From Salticus scenicus (lineage: Eukaryota > Arthropoda > Arachnida > Araneae > Salticidae): 64,000 bases of DNA. The notes under the pieces are model-generated. The model did no database searches, was not told the DNA's origin, and was given only the letters and a program-made list of their open reading frames with translations. The translations under genes and the position numbers were made by a program. The stretch covers positions 194,095,304 to 194,159,303 of the forward strand of contig OZ005648.1 of assembly GCA_963930645.1 (NCBI GenBank), given 5' to 3'. Positions 21,792 to 34,503 of the stretch are shown piece after piece (the first letter of the stretch is position 1; every line of letters begins with the position of its first letter).

Positions 21792-22823
21792 TACTTTCCG
21801 AACACTATAGTGAGGAAAGTATTGTAATCATGTCAAAAATCCGAATTCGAGATTTTGATGTTTCTAATCGTTTTGAGGTCCCCTGAGTCCGTTTTCACAA
21901 TTTTTACGATGATGTATGTATGTGTGTGTGTATGTGTGTATGTGTGTATGTGTGTATGTCTGTGAGTGAACACGCTAGCGTCTAAACGCTTTGTTCGATT
22001 AACCTGAAAGTTGGTACGCATATTGTAAGTCACCATAGTACGAACCCTATAGATTTTGGTGAATCTAGCACTTATAGTTTTTTTTACAGGGACACAAAGA
22101 AAAATTCTTTATCATTATGGCCTGTGGGAGCAAAATCTTAAAAGTGCGATGGCATCTAAACGCCTTATTCAATTGAGCAAAAATTTTATACACATATTAT
22201 AGATCACAAATACTCAATCTGTATAGATTTTGGAGAATCTAGCACTTATAGTTTTTTTACAGGGACACAAAGAAAAATTCTTTATCATTATGCCTATGGG
22301 GCCAAATTTTTAAAAATGTGATAGCGTCTAAACGCCTTATTAATCTGAGCAAAAAATTTGTACGCATGTTATAGATCACAGTTGAACTAACTGTATAGAT
22401 TTTGGTGAATCTAGCACTTACAGTTTTTTTACAGGGACACAAAGAAAAATTCTTTATCATTATGGCCTATGGGACTAAATTTTAAAAAGTACGATAGCAT
22501 CTAAACGCCTTATTGAATTCAGCTGAAAATTTATATGAGTATTATAAATCACTGTTGCACTAACTATAAGCATTTTGGTGAATCTAGCATTTATAGGTTT
22601 TTACAGGGACACAACGAAAATTTCTTTATCATTATGATCTATGGGCTCAAAGTTCAGTAGCGTTAAATAAAACAACGTGTAATAGATGGAGAAAAATGCT
22701 CAAACACTCTATTATGGTTTTCTCTCTTTTGTTTGTTTAACAACTACTCTTTCTTTACTTTATCTACAAAACTGTTAATTACTCAATGTTCGGAAAGTCG
22801 AGTGGAGTCACTCCAGATTTTTT
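21792..22823 (+). repeat. hairpin-headed ~172-bp-unit repeat, copy ii
   Basis: Plus-strand copy and the fullest member of its family here. Hairpin 21792-21821, then AAGTATTGTAATCATGTC, TTTTGAGGTCCCCTGAGTCC, a TGTG/TGTA microsatellite (21913-21963), and four units with CAGGGACACAAAG near 22087, 22260, 22433 and 22604 (spacing 173, 173, 171). It ends in TGTTCGGAAAGTCGAGTGG and TGGAGTCACTCCAGATTTTT. Inverted subterminal repeats, microsatellite core and tandem units recall non-autonomous Helitron-like (DINE-1/Helentron) elements, but no such relation is proven. Confidence 0.8.
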
Positions 22824-23678
22824 ATTTCGATTTGGTATCATAATATTTCTCCTCAACAATATAATATTTTTATTAAGTTTTTATGTCAATATTATATTGT
22901 AAATAAAATATGCTGAAATGCATAAAGAACATAAATAAATAAATAATAAAGATTTGTTGTATTTTTTTATTAAAATACTGCTTTCATTACAGAGTAAATT
23001 CACTGAAAAATATAAATATCAATTATAAAAAATATCTTTTTACTCCTAACTTTTTTTTTCTAAAGTAAGATATGTAACTATTCTAAATGGTAACCTTACG
23101 GTTTCATAAGCAACCTCAAACCTAACGTTTTCATAAGATTGTACACATATTGAATAATAAATGTATAACAAAATATAAAATCCGTAAAAATCTCTGTAAC
23201 GGATTATGTAGTACTACTTTGTATACGTATTAGAATATTTATTTATATACAACAGTTTAAAATATGAACAATGATTAATTTAATAGATTAGCGAATATAT
23301 TCAATGTATTTAATGATCCTTTTTTATTTATTATTTCTATTTTAACTATGATTATAAGTATATGTGTAAAGGACCAGACTATTCAGTAGTGGAAGCTTAT
23401 ATTTCTCTTACTTTGCAGTTACAGTTACCATACTTCAAGAATAAACTGAGAACGCGGAAGAATTTTACACCTGTAAGGAAAAGAATAGTCATAATAAAAA
23501 ACTAATATTTAATTTGGTTATTGCATTTTATTGCAGAAAATTTTACAATGTGACCATTAATATGGTGCCCTTACTCTTTGGATCCTAATCCTTGCTTCTT
23601 TTACCGATGTAATTTTGTTAAGTACAATATGTGTAACTTGAGCGCATGGTGTAAGAGGAGTTAAAATACGACATTATC
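22824..23678. other. AT-rich non-coding DNA
   Basis: No gene, transposon end or tandem array is visible. Confidence 0.5.
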
Positions 23679-24060
23679 GGCCTTATTCACCAAACCAGTG
23701 TTAATCCATGGTTCACGTAACACTTGTGTTAGAGTTAACATTACCTTAACCCTGGGTTAGAAAGTTTTCGTATTCACCAACCGTGGATTTTCTGACCGCA
23801 GAGTTATCTGGAGAAATTTGTAAGAGTCTCGCTGATTGGTCAATAAAAGAGTAATGTATTAAAAAAAGTAAGCAAGTGTTTTTTCGCTGTAACTGTAACA
23901 TGCTCATGTAACACAAGAGTTAAACCACCAGTTTCGGAGGATTAAAAAAAGATTGTAAACTAGAGTGTTAAATCGCTGATTTTGCGTGGTGTATGCCGAA
24001 TTGAGATAACCTAGCATATTCCCGTTTTAATCTCAGTGTTAAAAGACAGGTGAATAAGGC
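23679..24060. mobile_element. ~380-bp MITE with GGCCTTATTCACC ends
   Basis: The ends GGCCTTATTCACC (23679) and GGTGAATAAGGC (to 24060) are inverted repeats of 12-14 bp. The interior has several diverged copies of GTGTTA/TTAACxC and no ORF. The terminal sequence resembles ends seen in PIF/Harbinger MITEs, but no 3-bp target duplication is evident, so the superfamily is open. Confidence 0.7.
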
Positions 24061-24373
24061 TGTCAACAGAGTAAATGAAGTTAACCGATGTCTGTTTAAG
24101 ATGGTTGCCACAATAGCAGAGCTACCGCAGGAACCATATTGAATCTGCTAAAACGTCAGCAAGCGCTGTGTTATTTAATGTCTTCTACGTTTACGATTTT
24201 CACTTCACTTTTTTCCGGACATGTCACCTCCTCTTATATCATTGATCTAAGGTGTGTAAGAATACACTGAGCTTGTGCGCAGACCATACTGTTGCAATTG
24301 GGAACTTAAATCGAATGTGGTATCCACACTGTTAAAAAGGATTTTCTAAAAAAAGCGCTAAATTGTCTCAAAA

Positions 24374-24553
24374 TAGCTCCGAAACAATATATACTTAAAT
24401 TTAAAAAAACATGTACTCAATTTTGAGTATTTTGACATGTCAAACATGGGGATATTGGGATTTTTATTGACCAACCCCATTTTTGAGCATGTCAATATAC
24501 TTTAAAATGAGTATCTTGGTTTTCAAATTTAAGCATGTATTGTTTCGAAGCTA
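24374..24553. mobile_element. 180-bp foldback MITE
   Basis: The whole element can fold on itself. TAGCTCCGAAACAATATATA at the left pairs with TGTATTGTTTCGAAGCTA at the right, and the inner parts pair as well (GACATGTCAAACATGGGG against CCCCATTTTTGAGCATGTC). The loop is about 25 nt. No coding capacity. Class unknown. Confidence 0.7.
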
Positions 24554-25443
24554 TTCCATTGTTGCCATACATAATGTATAAGAGGACTATGTCAATTAAA
24601 CAGAGTTATATGAATGAATCCATAGATTATAAAGGTATAGTACATGTAAAGTCAGTTTACACAATTCAGATTCAAATAGAGGAAATGATACAATGTTCAT
24701 TTCAAACTTCTCTTTCTTACGTTCATTTTGTAATTTTTTTGCAAATCTAGCAATTTTGCTGAGTTAACATTAACAATGCCTTTCAGACTATACGTTTTAC
24801 AAATTTTTGCATTGCTCTTTACAGTTGATCTAAATTATAGTAAAAATTGGCGCGGTCTACCTACACTGCTATACAACCACGTATAGATAATATAATAGGA
24901 TTAATGTAGGCATAACATTTCTTTTTATTTCCTACGAAATTAAAGTTTTTGTCTCATTGTTGTAGGACTTTTAAAAGTCCTAGTGATAAAAGTCCAGTGA
25001 ATATTGCGACCGTAACTTATTGTAGTATTACGCCGAACTCTCTAACGTAAGTTACATTCAAGACCTTGACTGAGTTTCTTACAACCACAGTTAAAGTAGT
25101 TGACTGATTTTTTTTTTCTCATTATTTAGTGTATTAAGAACAATGTATATGAAATGGTTATACATTTTTAATATCTTATAAGTTTGACTAACGACTGATG
25201 TAATATTTTCAATGCGACTTGCTTTTTCTTACTGTTTATAATATAAATAATACTTAACGCCTATTTTGCTTAGCATAGAATTACTTTAAAAAGTATTTTA
25301 TTTGTGCGGATTTAACACAGATTGGAAAGAGATAAATGCATATATTACCGTCGTACATCATTTGATTTTAATGACTTATGTAAAAAGTTTTTTTATACCT
25401 CGAATTTGTTAAATGTTAAAGGTTAATAGTGATTTTATAGAAG

Positions 25444-25481
<38 letters not shown>

Positions 25482-26984
25482 TTTTTATCAAAATGTTCAT
25501 TTACAAAAATTATATTTCTTAAAATAATTTGAATTTTCTCAAAGAATTGTAAAAATTCCAAAATAATTGCATTATTTGGAAAATTCAATAATTGTAATTT
25601 GAAAGAAACTTTTAAATCAACAGGAAATTTTAAAGTCCTACCAATTAAACTGTTTTAATTTAATCAAAAATAGAAAAAAAAAAATGAGGTTCCATTAATT
25701 AAGAATATATATTCATATCTCTATAAAGAGAAATGATCAATTAAAAACATATATTATTTAATTAAGTAATTTACTTTTAAATCCTCGCGATAAAATGATA
25801 ATGATTAAAGTTTTATTCAGTAAATTTATTGAAAACAACTTTTGATATAAAGGAATAAAGAGAAATCATTTAATTAATATTCAACTGTGGTATCATTGTT
25901 TATGTAGTCGATTAAATCCAATTAAACAGACTTTTGTTTTTAAAAGTAAAAACAAAAAGTTAAATGCCTCGTTTATTTAGGAAGAAAAAAAATAAATTAA
26001 GTTTTATTTCACTCATTTTTTGTTTCTTTTTTTCCTTTTTTTAATCTGCTGCATATAGTTGTAGTAATTGATTACATGTCTGATTAAAAAAACGAATCAG
26101 AGGTTATATTATTTTTTATTTTTGCATTCTAATAAAGAGCGAAACAGGAAAAAAAAAAAAAAAACTACAGATAGCTGATGAAAGTAATCTGGTTGATTTA
26201 CGCAAAACGGAATAATTTCCGTTAATTTTCTGCAAAACTTCCAGCTATTCCACATAATAAATTAATTAAAAAACACACGCTTACAAGAATATGATGGTTT
26301 TAATCTTTCGTTTTAATTTCTTTCCTGGAATGTAATTAAAACACTAAATTCAAATCAGCATAATTTTGTAATTAAATATTTATTCTTAATTTTAATACTC
26401 GTTGGAAAAAAACACAATAGCATCTTAACCTCTAATTATTATCTGTGTTTTACAAGTAAAAACATTTTTTTTTTTTTTTTTTTTTTTTTACTATTGTGTT
26501 CCAGTATGCTACATGTTTGTTTTAAGTACGCACATTTATAAAACAATTCCGAATTTGGATTTGTACAAAAACATATTATTGTGTAAGTATATTTATTGAA
26601 ATGATAATAATATGTCCATCAGTTTCATTTTTGTTCAGATTTAGTATAATCTAAATATCGATCTTATCCATAGAGAAGAAAAATAGTACATGTTTATTAT
26701 TTTTTTCTCAATGTATTTTGAATAATAAAAAAGAGAACGATTAGCACAAACAGTTTTAAAATTTTTAAATAAATTAGGAATTAATAGCAGATATATAGAT
26801 GTTTTCAAAACAAATAAATAAATAATTTGAAACAATATTTTTTTTTTTTTTTAAATCAAGAGATGGAAAAGAATTTTGAAGTATCAGGACAGTCTGTCTA
26901 AGTTATTTATTTTCTGACTAGATATTCGCGTTCACAAAGTCTTGAATACTATATCCAATTATTAAAGCAAAGGAAGTATTTTTT
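24554..26984. other. AT-rich non-coding DNA
   Basis: No gene is seen. It contains a 20-bp perfect palindrome at 24963-24982, a T-rich tract at 25447-25486 and a poly-T run at 26466-26489. Short ORFs have no recognisable features. Confidence 0.5.
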
Positions 26985-27265
26985 ACTTTGTCTTACCCAT
27001 ACTCGTATATGGTACAGAAAGTATTGTTTTGGGGTTAAATTTTCAAAGTTGAGTTTTTGTTACATTTACACGTTTTGAGGACTCCTGAATTCGAAAATAA
27101 TGTTTTTAGCGGTTGGTTATTTGATTATGTGTCTGTATGTGTGTATGCCTATTATCAGCATATCTCAAGAACAAATAGCAGTAGGTAGACCAAACTCGGT
27201 ATTTTAAGCGTGCATCATATAGTGATGCTACACTAAAGTTTTCGTTGAGATCAAGCAAATATACA
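26985..27265 (+). repeat. hairpin-headed repeat, 5' part of another family
   Basis: The hairpin TACTTTGTCTTACCCATACT...GGTACAGAAAGTATTG (26985-27025) is followed by CACGTTTTGAGGACTCCTGA, a TGTGTCTGTATGTGTG microsatellite (27128-27147) and ATATCTCAAGAACAAATAGC, then AGACCAAACTCGGTATTTTA. The order of parts equals that at 21792 and 6481, with different sequence. No tandem units follow; it is cut off by the sequence at 27268. Confidence 0.6.
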
Positions 27266-27300
27266 GGGTTGCCCAAAATTAAGCTAAGTGTTCTTATTGT
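27266..27300 (+). mobile_element. solo mariner-like terminus
   Basis: ATACAGGGTTGCCCAAAATT is of the TACAGGGTG type seen at the ends of the mariner-like elements near 31289 and 44861. No partner end or transposase is seen within the next kilobase, so it would be a stray or truncated end. Confidence 0.35.
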
Positions 27301-28495
27301 ATTGAATTTAATTGATGAAATTACTTTGTCACATTTTACTATCTCGACGAATATTGCTCCGGAAAGAAAATAAACTTTTCACATCTACACAATAAGCGAA
27401 GTATTTTTTGATTTCCTATTTTTAATTCAGGTTTTTTGTATAATAACATGTTTTTAATTGTTAATATATATATATGAGTGTGTTTTCAGCATAAACCATA
27501 ACTGGCAAGTTTGAAAACAAATTGATAACAACCTTGATATTTTCTAAATAATTGTAGTCACAATAATTGAACGGGGTGGTTGAGGGCTGCGGTAGCCCCA
27601 CCCACACAGAACTCCATGTCGAATAAAACTGTTCCAGAACCTATTTTTGATTTTTTTTAAGCAGATTGAAATTTATTATCGTATCTTATTCATCCTGCGA
27701 CTTATTTTGCAATCTATCTTTATAGCATTGAAATGCAGGTAATAGAAAGTCGTGTGAGTGACACACCAGATTATTTTGCATGATTCTAAAGTCGAATCAA
27801 AATAAATACATTATTTACCGACTATAAAGGCGATTACCTCTGAAATTATTAGAAAATGTATAAGTGATTCCTAAATTACGAATTTGTAGTTTTTAGTGTA
27901 TTAAAAATATGCTTGAAAATATTTATTTTTGCATTGCTAGCTAAATAATTGGGTTTTATACATTTTCTATAAAACTACAACCATTTCATTATTTTTACTT
28001 TTTACACGAATCTAAATGAATATTTATTCTAAAAAAATTTATATATATATATATATATATATTTAATAATATTAATACTTTTAATATAAACTCTTTGAGT
28101 CGTAATTAAATTGATCCCGTCTATTAATCAGATTAAAAAAAAAAAGTCATAGATGTCTATTTATTTATTTATTTATTTTATAAATGTTCAATGATTCGTC
28201 ATAAATTAAATCCATCATTATACCATATATTAAAAATTCTATATTCCAAACATGATTAAAAATCTAATATTCATATATTAATGAAATGATGTTTACGTAA
28301 ATATGTAGAGTTTTTAATAGAAATGAAAATAATAAATTTTCAAATAAAACTTGACAAAAAAATATGATGACACAAACTAAAATTTCTCCATTGGTTGTTT
28401 CGAGTCGTCTTTAAATGGGACTATTAAAACAAATATTCTTGCAAAAATATTATTGTAGAAAAATTTAATAGAAATGCAAACAAGTATATTTAAAA
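27301..28495. other. AT-rich non-coding DNA
   Basis: No gene is seen. (TA)n near 28038-28060; TTTA repeats near 28157-28180; 28180-28340 resembles 1545-1780. A GC-richer patch (GGCTGCGGTAGCCCCACCCA) at 27580-27603 is unexplained. Confidence 0.45.
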
Positions 28496-28906
28496 ATGAA
28501 AAATTGTTATCCATTCAATATCAGATTTTTTTTTCAATTTATTTGTAATTTTCTATTAGTGTATAGCTTTGAACATAAAAGAAAAACAACAATATCAAAC
28601 TTGCTTTATCTGTTTTTATTTTTAACATTGGAACTACCCCAAAAAATGTTTGTCGTTTGTCTGTGTGCTGGTGTGATGTATGGCTATGTGTCCCCTCTGA
28701 AAATTAAAGAAATATTAGCGGGATATCTTGTAACTGAATGTTATTTTATTCAAATCACTAGCATGTTCCCTATTGAAAATGATACAAACTATACTACTTG
28801 TTTCAGGGAACGGGTTCATAAAATTAATAAAATATATATTCAAGATTTTGAGAAGTATATTTTAAAGACAGTTTTACTATATATTTATGTAGACCATAAC
28901 TACTAA
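28496..28906 (+). CDS. unrecognised 136-residue ORF
   Basis: I do not recognise this ORF. It is the longest open frame in the window not tied to a transposase, starting MKNCYPFNIRFFFQF and ending YIYVDHNY. The first 45 residues and the segment LPQKMFVVCLCAGVMYGYVS are hydrophobic enough for membrane segments. No conserved motif is visible. A good splice-acceptor-like site (CTTGTTTCAG, 28797-28806) lies inside, so a real exon might cover only part of it. In DNA this AT-rich an ORF of this length is uncommon by chance, but not impossible in 64 kb. It could be an unknown transposon remnant or noise. Confidence 0.2.
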   Translation: MKNCYPFNIRFFFQFICNFLLVYSFEHKRKTTISNLLYLFLFLTLELPQKMFVVCLCAGVMYGYVSPLKIKEILAGYLVTECYFIQITSMFPIENDTNYTTCFRERVHKINKIYIQDFEKYILKTVLLYIYVDHNY

Positions 28907-29215
28907 ATGTTATATAATTGCACAGAGTCATTTTTTGAATAGAATTTGGAAATATTAGCATAAATGAATAGATTAAATTTCACACACACACACACACACA
29001 CAAAAAAAAAAAAAATCTACTATTTTGACGTGTAACTGGAAATGTCTTGAAGGACATTTGAGGAATTTTTCTGTGTGTTATATATTTCTTTATTTATTTT
29101 TATTGTTTCAAATTTTAGCATAAAATATCGAGCGTATTCTATTTTTTAGACAGCATATAGTACTAGCAATTATTTATAATTTATTTTTAAATTACTTTTT
29201 ATATTATTATTAAGT

Positions 29216-29251
<36 letters not shown>

Positions 29252-29411
29252 AAGAGATATATACATATAGTTATATTTACCATACATTTTTAACATTATT
29301 TTAAAAGTGTTTAACATTTGAAACACTATAACTACGTTTAGAACTGACTACGTTTCACAAAATATAACGACGAATAAAAGAGGTTTAATGAATAATATTT
29401 TGTATAATTTT
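28907..29411. other. non-coding DNA with microsatellites
   Basis: (CA)n with a poly-A tail near 28982-29012, (TA)n at 29217-29240 with GAGA following. No gene is seen. Confidence 0.5.
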
Positions 29412-29971
29412 TAGTATGAGTTTCGTGATACAAATGGATTTTGTTGAGCGTAATGATGTCATTTATGTGAATTTAACATGCTATCCCGAGTGAAAAGTGA
29501 CTCATCTGTCCACAGTATCGTTCTAAGGAAATGGTGTTCTTCAATATCTCGCTCTAAAAGCCAGCGGCAGAATGTTACCCGCTTTTGGAAATCCGAGAGG
29601 CGTAATTCTTGTACCGGTGTGAAGTGGTATGGATGATACTGGTTTTTGCGCAAAACTTTCATCACTTTACTTTGGGAGATTCCACCTTCTCTCGCAAGTA
29701 TGCGTGAACTCATATTTGGATTTTCCTCCACTCGGTCGACTACGGACTCCTCAGCGGTGGCGGAGCGGTGAAAACGGGCCCTTTCGTACACCCTACCGAA
29801 CAACCCACTCTCCTTAAGCCTTCAATGAATTGCGGCAAATACAGCAGGGTTGGGCGCACGGCGATGTGGATAGCGTAGACTGTACTCTTCTTCGGCTCTC
29901 CGAGAGTTACCATCGCAAAATCCGTACACAAAATGCATATCCGCGTACTCTTCATTTGTAAATTTAGCCAT
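29412..29971 (-). pseudogene. mariner-like transposase, N-terminal half (DUF4817 type)
   Basis: N-terminal half of an IS630/Tc1/mariner transposase. On the minus strand it starts at 29971 (MAKFTNEEYADMHFVYG), with the DUF4817 helix-turn-helix pattern continuing as RRAEEEYSLRYPHRRAPNPA, then RENP-like VEENPNMSSRILAREGGISQ, HPYHFTPVQEL and the first catalytic Asp in WTDESLF (29504-29506). A TGA replaces a codon after FAAIH, and TAA follows DSMLNSHK; homology goes on a little (PFVSRNSY) and ends near 29412. The second and third catalytic Asp are missing, so it is a truncated relic. Confidence 0.85.
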
Positions 29972-31430
<1,459 letters not shown>

Positions 31431-31466
31431 ATGCTTCTACAAAAATGGGTTATCCAAATAATTATA

Positions 31467-32232
31467 TACCGGGTGATCCAAAAGTCAGGACAAACTTTAA
31501 AAATGAATAATTCGAAAACGAATCAAGATACAAAGATACGGTTTGCACCAAACGGATGGGAAAGAAGCCGGGTTTTGTGTTTCAAAGAAATAAAAAATAG
31601 TTCTGTTGGCGACCAACAGATGACGCTGTCGTATTCCTGATGTAGTATTATGCAAAGCAACAAACGATATAAAAAGGAACAACTGCAGCAGGTAATGGTA
31701 GTCGAAGCTTATATGCATCGAAATATCGCATTCTCAGTCGCTACTTTAATCACGAATGGCCTCCAAAATCTCCCGATCTGACACCCTGTGACTTTTGGCT
31801 GTGGGGATTCTTGGAAGTCAAAAGTGTACCGCGACCAACCGGCATCACTAGTAGCACTGAAAGATGCCATCCGCCAAAATGTTTCTGCCATAACGCAAGA
31901 AATGCTACTAAATGCTGTGAACGATGTGGTGAATCATCTCACAGCTGTACTTCTGAACGATGGACAATGAACAGTTACTGTATTAGTACTAACTAACTGT
32001 AATTAAGCTGACTTGTAAGTTGTCAACATTTTTTTCATTTGTAAATCATCTTTTGGTGAAATAAAACACTATAGCGCCATCTGTTGTTCGCCAGCAAAAC
32101 TAATTTATTTCCTTTGCCACACAAAACCCGGTTTCTTTTTCATCCGTTTGGTCCAAACCGTATCTTTGTATCTTGATTCGTTTTCCAATTATTCATTTTT
32201 AAAGTTTGTCCTGACTTTTGGCTCACCCGGTA
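31467..32232 (+). mobile_element. non-autonomous mariner-like element with ~165-bp inverted repeats
   Basis: The ends TACCGGGTGATCCAAAAGTC and GACTTTTGGCTCACCCGGTA are inverted repeats that extend about 165 bp inward (to GTTGGCGACCAACAGATG on the left and CATCTGTTGTTCGCCAGC on the right). TA lies on both sides as a target duplication. The 766-bp element keeps only the C-terminal part of a transposase, so it is an internal-deletion derivative that would need a full-length relative to move. Confidence 0.88.
31691..31970 (+). pseudogene. mariner-like transposase C-terminal fragment
   Basis: The frame beginning near 31720 reads SRYFNHEWPPKSPDLTPCDF then WLWGFLEVKSVPRP. The third catalytic Asp is in TPCDFWLWG (31790-31792). 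A one-base shift near 31810 moves the homology to the next frame, which gives SKVYRDQPASLVALKDAIRQ and NVSAITQEMLLNAVNDV and ends LLNDGQ with a stop at 31968-31970. This is the usual C-terminus of DUF4817-type mariner transposases. The N-terminal two thirds are missing. It is on the opposite strand to, and separate from, the relic at 29412-29971. Confidence 0.85.
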
Positions 32233-33212
32233 TATATTTATATATACATAATTAAAGCATTTAATGTCTAACACAAAAAATACCTTGGGTGGCCAGATGA
32301 ATGATCAAGGAGGATAGGTGAAGTTGGTTGTTTGGTTGTTTGTGAGTATTGTTAAACTTAAATATTATATATCTATCTATCTATATATATATATAAGAAC
32401 AATCATTGCTATTACTGTACATATTATATTTTTCTGGTTGATGTTATGAAAATTTAACTCTTAAACAATTGAATTCAATTAAAGTATATATTGGTGATTT
32501 CCCAAGTTTAGTTTGCACGAATAAATCTATAAAGTGAAAAATAAATAAAGTGAGAAATTTAAGATTATAGATTGAAAGTCTGTAATATAAAATCCAAGAA
32601 TTTAGTGCAATTATAAAAAGAATTCTAAAATAGTTAAAGAAATTAAATCAGCATTGCTAAACATTAAATTTAAATTGAACAGATTAACAAAAATTTCTGA
32701 AAGGTGTAAACTATAGTTACAATAAAAAATAAAAAGTATAACCAAACTAAAATAAATTAAATTAAAATTATTCTATCAGGATTTAATAACAGAAGTTTAA
32801 AAAAAATGTCAATTAAAAATATTTCCTTTTTATTAATTTCTTAATTAATATATAAAAAAATACACCTGTTTCAAAAATTCATTTGATTTTGTTTACTAGT
32901 TTTATCATTTTTCACGACAGATAGCAGATACTCACATTTAAAACGTTATAATTATAAATAAAAGAAAACAAAAATAAAGTGAAACTTATTGAAGTAAATT
33001 AAATCCAATTCATAGTAAGTTTTAAAAATTTATGAATTAGTGCAATAAAAATACAATAAAATTGTGAATTCTATTATTAATGAAATGACTCAATTGAAGA
33101 ATTTTGATCGATAAATCGAGGATGGTCTCGAAATTAATTTTTCTACTTAGAAAAGTCTTGTTGACAACTTGTTAAGTGTGTGTTTGGAGTCTCACTGATA
33201 TGTTGATAAATG

Positions 33213-33243
<31 letters not shown>

Positions 33244-33475
33244 ATTCAATGTTGGTATGAGTGAACGAATTTTTTAAATATACTTGTTTCCTCTTAAAAT
33301 TTAGGTTTCGTTCCAAGATAGGAACATAATCTCTACTTTTGTTTGGTATAGCTGTACAATTTTCCGAAATCTTACTATTTTGCTGCTCTAAATGCAGGAC
33401 ATGTTCCCAAATGAAGGAATCCTTTTATTTTTGAGAATTTTTAATTTCAAATTCTAAGTTCCCGATACATTTTCT

Positions 33476-33512
<37 letters not shown>

Positions 33513-33833
33513 TTTCTGTTGGATAACTTTCTTGAATATCGCATGAAAAATTCTCATACCTCGTAGCCTTAAGTGTAATGCTCCTAATCAGTAAACACTA
33601 GAATAAGTATTTAAATTAAAATCAATCTCTCAAAACGTATATGGTCATTTATTTAAAAGAATGTAAATGAAAATCATAGAAAAATATGAGTGCTAAACTT
33701 TAAATGGATTAAAAATAACTTTTATTGAATGTTCTTGGTTTAACAATGTATCTATTATTAGCTAAATTTTATAACGTTCTAAATTTCTCAATTATACATT
33801 ATGTAATATATACATAAATTCAAGAAATACATT
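32233..33833. other. AT-rich non-coding DNA
   Basis: No gene is seen. (TA)n runs near 32368-32394, 33212-33242 and 33477-33510. Confidence 0.5.
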
Positions 33834-34503
33834 TATATATATATATATATATAAATATACAAGCAAGCCTTGCCCGCTTCGCTGGGAATTATATTTGAAT
33901 GAGTTCTCAAAATTTTATATTATTAATATAATCTCAAAAAAAAAAAAAAAAAAACACTGAAATCAGTCGAAACTTATGTTAAAGTGTTAAAGTTACTGCT
34001 ATGTTGGGTTGAGGTTTTTTGCAATTGTAAAATGAGTTATTTACCAGTTATTTACTGCAGCAAATTACCCGCTTTTTACTTCCCGTCACTAGGAGGAAAG
34101 TTTGAAGTTTCGCAAAATCCCACCAAAGTGCATAATGCGTAGTACACTTAATCAACACCCAGCTACAAAAAATTTGCCTTCTAAGAGAATTTGAAGCAAA
34201 TTCAAATGAGAAAACGTGTTTTTTGCCCCGCCCGCCCCAAGAGGGAAGCTAATTTCGCAAAATCCCTTCAGAGAGGGTGTTGCGTACACATAATGAATCG
34301 ACACATGAATAAATCGCTTTCCTGAAATAATTTGGAGCTGAGTTTTTTCTCCACCTGCTTTAAACCGGTGGGAAGTCTATTTCATTTCGCAAAATTCTCT
34401 TTCTACTAAGTGTTGAATACGAATGACCGATCCACACATCAAAAAGCACGTTTCTAAGATAATTTCGAGCTTGAAAATATTTCCAAATATATATATATAT
34501 ATA
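33834..34503. repeat. (TA)n-flanked repeat with GCCCGCTTCGCTGGG and three tandem units
   Basis: Between (TA)n runs at 33834-33853 and 34488-34503. It begins CAAGCAAGCCTTGCCCGC, then has a poly-A tract and ACACTGAAATC, then three units of about 132-146 bp with TTTCGCAAAAT near 34107, 34253 and 34385 and AATTT(C/G)GAGC at the unit end. The first 115 bp match 55829-55955. No ORF. An unclassified interspersed element. Confidence 0.65.
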
